A DNA stretch of 64,000 nucleotides, taken from assembly GCA_015059845.1 (NCBI GenBank), contig SUZR01000003.1, positions 1-64,000 on the forward strand, given 5' to 3'. The notes beneath the pieces were generated by a model. It ran no database searches, had not been told where the DNA came from, and saw nothing but the letters and a program-made list of their open reading frames with translations. Positions within the stretch are counted from its first letter, which is position 1, and each line of letters starts with the position of its first letter. A program made the position numbers and the translations under genes. The DNA comes from Rikenellaceae bacterium. GTDB lineage: Bacteria > Bacteroidota > Bacteroidia > Bacteroidales > Rikenellaceae. Shown here piece after piece: positions 30,072-39,400 of the stretch.

Positions 30072-30091
30072 CTTTTATCATATTAAGGAAT

Positions 30092-32128
30092 CTACTCCGC
30101 CTTTCGCAGCACGACAGCAGTTCGCGGCGTGTTGTAAATCTTAATGCGGGGATACAACTCGCCATCCTCGCCCTCAACGTTGAACGAGAAGTGCTCCTCG
30201 CCCAATGTCTGACGGCCCAGACCGCCAAAACGTTTCTCATCCGTTGAGAGGACAACCTCATACTTACCAGCCTCGTGTACAGGCAGCTCATAGTCGGGAA
30301 TGGCAGCCTCCGTATGCCAGTTCATTACAAATATCAGGTCGCGGTGCGAATAGACCATAGTCTTATTCTCCTCATCCATCAGCAGGTTATACGGATAGCC
30401 ATCCGACAGCACCTCACGCTCCTTCATAAGTTCAATCATCGCCTCGTCAAAGTCGGCCAAGAACTCGTAACGCAGGAAGCCGTTATCGCGCAGTGACCAC
30501 TGACGACGTGCATAGTTGCACGACCATCCGTTACCCTCACGCGGGAAGTCAATCCACTCGGGATGACCGAACTCGTTACCCATAAAGTTAAGGTACGCCT
30601 CACCGCCCGTAGAGATTGTGAACAAGCGAATCATCTTATGCAGGGCCATACCTCTATCCATCACGGGCGACTCGAATGCGCGGTCCATACCATCATACAT
30701 CAGGCTATCCAGCAGGCGGAACGCAATGGTCTTATCACCCACCAGCGCCTGGTCGTGCGACTCGGCATAGGCCACAGTCTTAACCGACGGCAGACGGTTG
30801 GTCATAATGCTCCACATCTCCCATATATTCCAATCCTCGTCGGGTGTATCCTTCAGCATACGAATCCAGAAATCGGGAATAGCCATACCCAAGCGGTAGT
30901 CGAAGCCCACACCGCCATCCTCAGCCGTGCAGCACATACCCGGCATACCACTCACATCCTCGGCAATGGTTACAGCCTGCGGACGGAAGTCGTGCACAAG
31001 GCGGTTGGCCAAAGTAAGATATGTAACGGCATCGAGGTCAACACCCTCATCGAAGAATTTTTCACGCGAATCAAAATCGATATATCCGCGGTGGTAATAC
31101 AACATCGAGGTCACGCCATCGAAGCGGAAGCCATCGAAATGGAACTCATCGAGCCAATACTTCACATTCGACAGAAGGAAGTGCTCCACGCCACCCTTGC
31201 CGTAATCGAAAATCATCGAATCCCAATACTGCTGATAGCCAGCCTCGCCCGGCTTCGAGTAATGGTGACCCGAGCCATCAAGGTCGAGAATACCCTCATT
31301 CAGATTCTTCACATAGTGGGCGTGCACCAAATCCATAATAACAGCAATACCCATACCGTGCGCAGTATCAATCAGTCGCTTAAGTTCCTCGGGTGTACCG
31401 AAGCGTGACGAAGGAGCAAAGAAGTTCGACACGTGGTAACCAAACGAGCCGTAATATGGGTGCTCGGCGATAGCCATCAACTGAACGGCGTTATATCCCG
31501 CCTTCTTGATGCGTGGCAGAATCAACTCGGTAAACTCATTATATGTTCCTACCTTCGCCTCCTCCTGCGCCATACCGACGTGCGCCTCGTAGATAAGCAA
31601 GTCCTTCGCGGGAGCGCCAGCAAAATCCGTGTGCTGCCACTCGTACGGCTTCTCAGGATTCCAGAATTGTGCGGTATAGTTCTTCGACTCCTCATCCTGC
31701 ACCACGCGTGTAGCATAGGCGGGGATACGGTCGTGCCAGCCATTCTTACCGTGAATATGCAACTTATAGAGCGAGCCGTGCGTCAGCAGGTGGCCATACA
31801 TAGCCTGCGGCAGGAAGATACTCCAAACACCATCGGCACTCTTATTCAGGCGCAACTGCGTACGTTGCCACGAGTTGAAGTCGCCAAAAATAAAGACATC
31901 ATACGCCTCGGGCAGCCACTCACGGAACCACCATCCATCCAACGTATCGTCCCACTGCCAACCGTAATAGCGGTAGCCATTGGCATAATCCACAATCGAG
32001 CCCGCCTGCTGCTCAATAGCCTCCATACGGCGCATATAACGATTGTGACGGTCAGCCACTTTGTCGGCCACAGGGTGCAGCCACTCGTCGCGTTCGACCA
32101 TTGGCAAAAGTGTTTTCACGTTTTCCAT
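30092..32128 (-). CDS. glgB: 1,4-alpha-glucan branching enzyme (GH13)
   Basis: FDGFRFDGVTSMLYYHRG, AESHDQALVGDKT, MGNEFGHPEWIDFPREGNGWS; ATG at 32128. Confidence 0.93.
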   Translation of the reverse strand: MENVKTLLPMVERDEWLHPVADKVADRHNRYMRRMEAIEQQAGSIVDYANGYRYYGWQWDDTLDGWWFREWLPEAYDVFIFGDFNSWQRTQLRLNKSADGVWSIFLPQAMYGHLLTHGSLYKLHIHGKNGWHDRIPAYATRVVQDEESKNYTAQFWNPEKPYEWQHTDFAGAPAKDLLIYEAHVGMAQEEAKVGTYNEFTELILPRIKKAGYNAVQLMAIAEHPYYGSFGYHVSNFFAPSSRFGTPEELKRLIDTAHGMGIAVIMDLVHAHYVKNLNEGILDLDGSGHHYSKPGEAGYQQYWDSMIFDYGKGGVEHFLLSNVKYWLDEFHFDGFRFDGVTSMLYYHRGYIDFDSREKFFDEGVDLDAVTYLTLANRLVHDFRPQAVTIAEDVSGMPGMCCTAEDGGVGFDYRLGMAIPDFWIRMLKDTPDEDWNIWEMWSIMTNRLPSVKTVAYAESHDQALVGDKTIAFRLLDSLMYDGMDRAFESPVMDRGMALHKMIRLFTISTGGEAYLNFMGNEFGHPEWIDFPREGNGWSCNYARRQWSLRDNGFLRYEFLADFDEAMIELMKEREVLSDGYPYNLLMDEENKTMVYSHRDLIFVMNWHTEAAIPDYELPVHEAGKYEVVLSTDEKRFGGLGRQTLGEEHFSFNVEGEDGELYPRIKIYNTPRTAVVLRKAE

Positions 32129-32175
32129 AGCAATAATTTGATTGATACTTATACAAATATAATAAAATTTTTCCG

Positions 32176-32183
32176 TATATTTG
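32176..32183 (+). promoter_or_regulatory. -7 box TATATTTG upstream of the peptide transporter gene
   Basis: TAnnTTTG match. Confidence 0.45.
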
Positions 32184-32276
32184 CCCAAATTAAATTATTC
32201 TGAGCACTTATTTGCCAGGATTTAGCGATTTTGAGTAAATAACTTTTAACAATTAATAACTTAAAACACTTTTTCT

Positions 32277-33794
32277 ATGTTCAAAGGACATCCTAAGGGC
32301 CTATACGCCCTTGCCCTTGCTAACACAGGTGAGCGTTTCGGCTACTACACTATGTTGGCAGTCTTTGCTCTGTTCTTGCGTGCTAACTTCGGTTTGGACG
32401 CTGGTGTAGCAGGTGCAATCTACTCTACATTCCTCGGCTTGGTATATTTTATGCCCCTGTTTGGTGGTATTGCAGCCGATAAGTTTGGTTTTGGTAAGAT
32501 GGTAACCATCGGTATCACCATTATGTTTGTCGGCTATCTGTTGCTCTCGTTCCCGTTGGGTGGCGACACCGTGGCTATGATTGCTATGTTGGCCGCATTG
32601 CTCTTCATCTCGGTTGGTACGGGTCTGTTCAAGGGTAACTTGCAGGTTATGGTTGGTAACCTCTACGACGACCCCAAGTACGCTGACAAGCGCGACTCAG
32701 GCTTCTCTATCTTCTATATGGCTATCAACATCGGTGCCTTGTTTGCACCCACCGCAGCCGTTAAGATTAAGGAGTGGGCTGAGACTTCACTCGGTTTCTC
32801 GGGCAACGACGCTTACCACTTCTCATTTGCTGTGGCTTGCGCATCGCTCATCGCATCAATCGCTATCTACTACATCTTCCGCTCTACATTCCGTCACGTA
32901 GAGGGTGGTAAGGGCAAGAAGGGCGAGGCTGCTCAGGTGGAGGATAACCTCACACCCGCCGAGACTAAGGCTCGTATGACCGCTTTGTTCCTTGTGTTTG
33001 CCGTTGTAATCTTCTTCTGGATGGCATTCCACCAGAACGGTTTGACACTTACATACTTCGCTGACGAGTTCACCGAGAAGACATCTGAGGGTCTGCAGAG
33101 TATGGCATTCAACGTATGGAACTTGGTCGCTATCATCATTGCTGTATATGCTGGTTTCTCTATTTTCCAGAGCGAGTCGGCTAAGGGTAAGATTACATCT
33201 ACTGTAATTGTTGCATTGGTCGTAGCTTACCTTGCATATCAGTACGCTAACATCAGCGGTACAGTAGCTGTTAGCGCACCTATCTTCCAGCATTTTAACC
33301 CCTTCTATGTTGTGGCTTTGACTCCCGTATCGATGGCTATCTTCGGTGCACTCGCTAAGCGTGGTAAGGAGCCCTCAGCACCCCGCAAGATTGCTTACGG
33401 TATGTTGGTTGCAGCAGCAGGTTTCGCTGTTATGGCATTCGGCTCTATGGGCTTGCTTACTCCCGATGCACAGGCAGCAGCTGGCGAGGCTGGCAGATTC
33501 GTATCTGCAAACTGGTTGATTTCAACCTATCTGGTATTGACCTTCGCTGAGTTGTTGCTCTCACCGATGGGCATCTCATTCGTATCGAAGGTTGCTCCTC
33601 CCAAGTATAAGGGTATGATGATGGGTTGCTGGTTCGTGGCAACTGCGTTGGGTAATATGCTCGTAGCTGTGGGTGGCTTCCTCTGGGGCGGTCTTAACCT
33701 TACAGTTGTATGGTCAGTATTTATCGCATTGTGCCTCATCTCAGCACTGTTTATGTTCGTTATGATGAAGCGTCTGGAGAGCGCTACAAAGTAA
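32277..33794 (+). CDS. POT family peptide MFS transporter
   Basis: ANTGERFGYYTMLAVFALFL, GNLQVMVGNLY, FSIFYMAINIGALFAP. Confidence 0.92.
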   Translation: MFKGHPKGLYALALANTGERFGYYTMLAVFALFLRANFGLDAGVAGAIYSTFLGLVYFMPLFGGIAADKFGFGKMVTIGITIMFVGYLLLSFPLGGDTVAMIAMLAALLFISVGTGLFKGNLQVMVGNLYDDPKYADKRDSGFSIFYMAINIGALFAPTAAVKIKEWAETSLGFSGNDAYHFSFAVACASLIASIAIYYIFRSTFRHVEGGKGKKGEAAQVEDNLTPAETKARMTALFLVFAVVIFFWMAFHQNGLTLTYFADEFTEKTSEGLQSMAFNVWNLVAIIIAVYAGFSIFQSESAKGKITSTVIVALVVAYLAYQYANISGTVAVSAPIFQHFNPFYVVALTPVSMAIFGALAKRGKEPSAPRKIAYGMLVAAAGFAVMAFGSMGLLTPDAQAAAGEAGRFVSANWLISTYLVLTFAELLLSPMGISFVSKVAPPKYKGMMMGCWFVATALGNMLVAVGGFLWGGLNLTVVWSVFIALCLISALFMFVMMKRLESATK

Positions 33795-33808
33795 TAAATA
33801 TCAACGCA

Positions 33809-33846
33809 AAAATAAAACCCTCGCTTTTCGGCGAGGGTTTTATTTT
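33809..33846. terminator. Bidirectional terminator
   Basis: aaaataaaaccctcgc-ttttcg-gcgagggttttattttt. Confidence 0.85.
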
Positions 33847-34238
33847 TATTTCTTATTATCTACCGAATTACCTTGAATGGTTATTAATCTCACCTCGGTA
33901 GATTCGTTAGAGTAGATTTGAATAGCCTTATGGAAGATTCCCGGCTCAACCTTGTGGGGCTCGTACTTAATCTTAATTACGGCCGCCTCACCCGGCATCA
34001 CGGGCTTACGGGAATAGACCACCGACATACAAGAACAAGACTTCGTAATCTTCTTGATGACAAGCGGGGCATCGCCTTTATTTACAAAACGGAACTCCTT
34101 AACCAAATCACCACCCTTGCGCGGCACATCACCAAAGTCGTGCGTAACGCGGTCGAAGACCATTATCGGGCGCGTTGCCTGCGCATAGGCACACGCAACG
34201 GCCACAATAAACAATATAGAACAGAGTACTCTTCTCAT
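33846..34238 (-). CDS. DUF1573 domain-containing exported protein
   Basis: HDFGDVPRKGGDLVKEFRFVNKGDAPLVIKKITKSCSCM. Confidence 0.88.
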   Translation of the reverse strand: MRRVLCSILFIVAVACAYAQATRPIMVFDRVTHDFGDVPRKGGDLVKEFRFVNKGDAPLVIKKITKSCSCMSVVYSRKPVMPGEAAVIKIKYEPHKVEPGIFHKAIQIYSNESTEVRLITIQGNSVDNKK

Positions 34239-34243
34239 CTTGT

Positions 34244-34924
34244 TTAATTGAGTTTGAAGTTATAGGTAATCGTTCCTCCCTGCACAAAGCTGCGGCTCTC
34301 GGTAAAGCGGGCACGCTTCGCCGCGGCAATAGCTGCCGCAATCAACGCCGCATCGGACGATGTAGAGCCCTTAGGCTCGTAAGCTGCGCTTGTCACACGG
34401 CCGTGCTGGTCCACTGCAACACGAATGACAATCTTACCACTCGCATTACCCGGATATGACGGAACGGGCAGGTTACCCACCAATCCACGTCCACGCAGAC
34501 CCTCATCCAGCTGGTCGTTACCGACAGGATTCAAGCCTCCGCCATCGCCACTCGCCAGGTTCTCATCACCCTCGCGTGCATAGGGGTTACCCAAATCCTC
34601 CGGCTCGTCAACGCCACCCTTGTTGCTGTGGAAGATAGCTCGACGGTTAACCGTCTGCGTCTTCTCGTCCGTACCACTCACCTGCTGCGAATTCTGATTT
34701 GTCGTAGAGAGTCGTTCGTGACGCGGGGCCTGCGTAGTGATTACGGGCTTGGGCTTCTCGCGCGGCTCATCGACAATCTCGATAATCATCATCTCGGGAA
34801 TCTCCGTAATGGTTATTGGTATATATGTAAGGAACAACAATGCAGCGACGATGACGACGTATGCCACAGCGGCTACGCCTCCATAGAGTTTAGGTCTGTC
34901 GTCTTTTTCGTCGTAATAGTTCAT
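34244..34924 (-). CDS. TonB family energy transducer
   Basis: N-terminal TM, EKPKPV linker, C-terminal IRVAVDQHGRVTSAAYEPKGSTSSDAALIAAAIAAAKRARF. Confidence 0.85.
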   Translation of the reverse strand: MNYYDEKDDRPKLYGGVAAVAYVVIVAALLFLTYIPITITEIPEMMIIEIVDEPREKPKPVITTQAPRHERLSTTNQNSQQVSGTDEKTQTVNRRAIFHSNKGGVDEPEDLGNPYAREGDENLASGDGGGLNPVGNDQLDEGLRGRGLVGNLPVPSYPGNASGKIVIRVAVDQHGRVTSAAYEPKGSTSSDAALIAAAIAAAKRARFTESRSFVQGGTITYNFKLN

Positions 34925-34967
34925 AATTTAACTGTTTGGATTATTGAAATCCTGCTATTTTCAGCCA

Positions 34968-35282
34968 TTAATCGGCCTCTTCGTCAAGTGCTTCTATAAG
35001 AAAACTGACAGGACGGAAGCCATCATTGCACGATATCATCGCAGAATGAGGATTCTTCATCCATCCATCATAGAAATTACCGCCACCGTGTGCCAATGTC
35101 ATAACAAACGATGACATCGACTCCCACGCGCTTTGACACAAGCCTTCGGGGCGCTGCCAACCATTGGCTATAAACACCTGACCCTCGCACATATCGCAAG
35201 CGTGTTCGATAGGGTTTTCGTACTGCGCCATCAAATCCTCATACGAGGCTCGACGCACAACGGTTATTCTACATTTCTTCAT
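34968..35282 (-). CDS. TIGR04076-like Cys-containing small protein
   Basis: CRITVVRRASYEDL…CDMCEGQVFIANGWQRPEGLCQSAWESM; ATG at 35282. Confidence 0.75.
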   Translation of the reverse strand: MKKCRITVVRRASYEDLMAQYENPIEHACDMCEGQVFIANGWQRPEGLCQSAWESMSSFVMTLAHGGGNFYDGWMKNPHSAMISCNDGFRPVSFLIEALDEEAD

Positions 35283-35326
35283 ACCATAGCACTTTAACAA
35301 GGCCTATAAAAGCCTCTTTCGACGCA

Positions 35327-35731
35327 TTAGGGCTGCGTAGCGGCTATAAGTTTATAACCGTTATCCTTGGCGATATTCATCACCTGTACAATCTCATCCC
35401 ACTCGACTGTCTTATCGGCGTGCAGCGAGATGGTAGGCTCCTCCTGGTCGGCCAAACGCGCCTGCAAGGCACGCTCAATACCCTGACGCGAACCAACATT
35501 CTCCAGCTCCACATAGTAACGATACTGGCCGCCACCAGCATCCTGAATAGATACGGTGGTAATTGCCTTATCCTTGAGCTGATTTGCGCTCTTCGGTAGC
35601 ATCAGCTTCACGGCGTTGGGGTTGATAAGCGTCGTGGCTATAATCATAAAGATCAACAGCAGGAACATCAAGTCGGTCATAGACGATGCAGAGTAAGAGC
35701 TGTCAACCTTCGATCCTCTCTTAATTGCCAT
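35327..35731 (-). CDS. exbD: Biopolymer transporter ExbD/TolR
   Basis: SMTDLMFLLLIFMIIATTL, ISLHADKTVEWDEIVQVMNIAKDNGY. Confidence 0.92.
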   Translation of the reverse strand: MAIKRGSKVDSSYSASSMTDLMFLLLIFMIIATTLINPNAVKLMLPKSANQLKDKAITTVSIQDAGGGQYRYYVELENVGSRQGIERALQARLADQEEPTISLHADKTVEWDEIVQVMNIAKDNGYKLIAATQP

Positions 35732-35737
35732 AGCTGA

Positions 35738-36439
35738 TTATTTATTTACAGGTTGATTCAAAATATCCATAAATGCTATTGAGTTCGCCTCCATCTGGAA
35801 CACCAGCTTCTCGATGCGTGCCACCAGATAGTTATAGCCGAAATATGCGGGGATACCCACAACAAGGCCCGCTACGGTCGTAACCATCGCAACGTACATA
35901 CCGCCTGACAAGAGTGACATATCAACCGTACCACCTGCGGCAGCCATATCCATAAAGGTCTGCACCATACCGATAACCGTACCCAAGAAACCAATCATCG
36001 GCGCACCACCGGCAATAGTAGCCAAGAAAGGAAGGCCATTCTCCAGCTTCGACACCTCGAGGTTAGCTACGTTCTCGATAGCGGTCTGGATATCGCTCAT
36101 CGGGCGGCCGATGCGCTCGATACCCTTCTCAATCATACGAGCAATAGGGGTATTTGTCTTGCGGCAGAGGTCAACAGCTGCGCGAATCTTACCATCAGAG
36201 ATATAGTCGCGGATACGATTCATAAAGTTCATATCCAAACCTGAAGCCTTGCGAATAGCCATATAACGCTCAACAAAGATAAAGACAGTCACACCGCCCA
36301 AAATCAAAAGCGGCCACATCAACCATCCACCCTTCATAAAGAGCTCCCAAAGACCCATACGAGTTACCTCATCGGTGGCTGCAGCAGCAACCTCTCCTGT
36401 TGCGGCTGCCGTCTGGGCAGCCTGAATAAAATCGATCAT
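35738..36439 (-). CDS. exbB: MotA/TolQ/ExbB proton channel
   Basis: GLPFLATIAGGAPMIGFLGTVIGMVQTFMDMA. Confidence 0.93.
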   Translation of the reverse strand: MIDFIQAAQTAAATGEVAAAATDEVTRMGLWELFMKGGWLMWPLLILGGVTVFIFVERYMAIRKASGLDMNFMNRIRDYISDGKIRAAVDLCRKTNTPIARMIEKGIERIGRPMSDIQTAIENVANLEVSKLENGLPFLATIAGGAPMIGFLGTVIGMVQTFMDMAAAGGTVDMSLLSGGMYVAMVTTVAGLVVGIPAYFGYNYLVARIEKLVFQMEANSIAFMDILNQPVNK

Positions 36440-36478
36440 AATTTTTTCTTTTAATTTATTTAAGTTTACTAATTATCT

Positions 36479-39400
36479 CTATTTTGACTCTTGCCTAAAC
36501 GAGTTGGCACGTCGCAACGAATCTATGCGGTCACGCACCGTGCGTCGCCACGCAACAGAATCGGCTCTGAATGCGGATGTTGCACTATCGCGGCGAATCG
36601 TTGCAGCAGCCGCTGCGGCAGAGTCCTCACGTATGCGGTTGTAAAGATACTCATTTTCGCCCGAACGTTCAAGCGAATCGGCCTCACGCAGCACGCGCTC
36701 CTCGGCGGCACGCTCCTCGGCCTGCATCTGCTCACGCTTACGACGGCTCATAAAACGCTCCTTCACGCGGCGCTTCAGGTCGGCCCAATTATTAAAGTCC
36801 TCCTTATAATATATACCTACGCCTGTCTCCTGCAGACCCTGGTTCTCGTCAAAGCGGTCGATGGTCTGCGTGAAGCCCCTCAGTTTCAAGGCTCCTGCGC
36901 GGTCTATGAGCCACGTGATATAGGCCTCACCCATAAAACTGGACATATTACTACTCTGCGCCATCTTGTTATCCACAAGATAGTTACCCTCCAGTTCCAC
37001 CAGCAGACGGTCGTTGACAAGGCTCTTCGAGAATCCGAAGTCAATCTCATCGCTCGTCAGCTCCGACTTAGGACGATAACGCAGGATGATGTTATAATCA
37101 TCGCTCGATAGCCAGTTGCTCAACTGATTCGAGAGCAACTCAAATCCCGTCGTAGCAGAGGCCGAAGCGCCAATATTCGACGAGGTGGATGCATCCGAAT
37201 AGAACGAGCCACTCACCAGCAGATACATAAACTGCGTAGCTATCGACTGCTGGTTATTCAAGAGGTTGGCCACGGCATTCTGAATCTCCGAGTCGGCATT
37301 TGGCACCTTGATGTCGAACGTTACCGTCGGCGCCGTAAGACGCTCGGTAAGGTTGATAATACACTCCACGGGCACAGCTCGCGTAACATTATCCAGCGTA
37401 GTAGATGACAACAGCGGCTGCAGCGAAGCCTTGAGTTTATATACGGCGTCAATATTCAGGCGTGCATCCAACGGGTCACCCGTCCACTGGATGGTAGAAC
37501 CACTATTAATAACGAATAGCTTGTTGATAATATTTTGCAGCGTAAAGAGGTAACTACCCTCGGTGATGGTGTAGTCGCCATACATATCAAATATATTAGA
37601 GCTTGGCACAATACGCATATTGAGCGTACCATTACCACGACCCTTGATGATATCACCAACGGTCGGGTCGATAACCAGCTGTACCTCGGTATTGGGCGTA
37701 GCGGTGAGTTCAATATTTATCGACATATTGCTTGCTGACGATGCGGTGCGGCGTGTACGACGCTCGAAGGCCATCTTCTTTCGCACGAGGTAGTTCGTAG
37801 AGTCAATCTCCACGCCGGGCTGCTCGAAGACAACAAAATCGGCCGAGGCGGCGTCACTCTTACCCGAGAGGGGCATATAGAAGTGAGAGTCGCCCTCGGT
37901 AGTACCCACAATATCGAGGTATGTACCCTTCTTGCTACCCGTCACCGTAGCCGTACCCGAAGCATAGACCTTACCGTAGAAGAGGTCGTTCTGTTGCGCC
38001 GTAGTGTTCAGCGCTATCATATTACGAGGCGCAACACGTATATCGTATGCTATGTTCGACAGGTGCTCAAGGCTCAAATCCATCGACAGCAGACCGCTAT
38101 TGTTCTCGGCGTCATATACGCGAACATTCGAGGCTCGGAAGTGGTTATTCTCCACCTTAACGGTAGCACGCGGAACGGTGTAGCGAACGTGTGTAAAGTC
38201 AATCATCGTAGAGATATTAGCCACATCCACCGTACCGTTCAACTTAGCCATACGTCCCTCGCCCGAGAGCTGCAAACGTGCATCGGCACGACCCTCCGTA
38301 CCCGACACAACACCCTTGAGCATAGGGTCGAGCATCAACATCGGCAGGTTGTTGAGTGTACCCTCAACGAAATATCTCTTCGATGCGGGCGAGTAGTAAC
38401 CCTGCGCAATATTACGACCCGTACGGGCATTATCCAACTCCACCCTGATACGCTGGCGCTCCAAATCCCAACGCGAATCGACGTGCAACGGAGCTACGGC
38501 ATAGCCATTAACCTTCAACGAATCGATATTGATATCGGCCGTAACCTCCCCTCGGCCCAAAGCAGCCTTCATAGAGGCAACGCCGTTACCCAGCGCCTCA
38601 ACATTATATCCCATTCTGGTTGCAAAGGCGGTAAAGGGTCCCAGCTCAAAGTCACGCATACGCACCGTAAGCGAATCCTCACGACTACGCGACGCTACGC
38701 CCGAGAGGTGCAGTTGCTGACGGTCGTTGGCAACCATAAAGTTATTTATCTCCACACGCGAGGTGTCGATACTAATCTTATCGGATGTTATGCGCCACTG
38801 ATTTCGTGCCACATTAATGGTTGCGGGATAGAGCGTGACATCCACGCGCGGCATACCCGTAGGCTCCACGCGGCGCAGTTGCGCCATCAATGCCATCACG
38901 CCCGAGAGTGAGTCGGCCTTATCGTCAAAGCCCGCCGAGAGCAACACGCGGTCGTTCTTCGCTCCGCCCATAATAGATAGCTGCGGCAGATGTACCATAC
39001 CCGAGTACAAATCCTCCGAACGCAGGTACATAGCCAGCGAGTCGCCCTGATTAGTAACGTTGACATTCAGCTTCGTGGCCAACATCTTCTTACGCTCCAC
39101 ATAATCCGACTCGGCACGCAACGTGAGGTGGTTCGAGGCGGGATTCATCATAAAGTTGATTTTCGAGCCCGGAGCCAGCTGCAAGCCCTCGGTTATGGCA
39201 TTCAGCAACGGGTCGATATTCTTCACCGTAGCCGACAGAGCCGAATAACCATCATCCTCGCTTGTATTCACGTATGCACTATCGAATTGCAGGCCGGGGA
39301 GATATTTCGACATCGCCGTCTTGAGGTATGAGATAATCTCGGCATAGCTCGTAGGGCCTGTAAATGTTGCATCCACGAAATCGGATGTAAGTTCCAGCGA

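Noticed and set aside
29884-30144. 86-aa ORF in the glgB/DUF5009 gap
   Set aside because: Lies on repeat copy A; no conserved protein features.
30563-32203. Two long plus-strand ORFs (281 and 256 aa) opposite glgB
   Set aside because: Fully antisense to the clear GH13 branching enzyme; no recognisable motifs.
37883-38911. 342-aa plus-strand ORF antisense to tamB
   Set aside because: Shadow of the well-supported tamB frame; His/Arg/Thr-rich composition typical of antisense ORFs, no domain.
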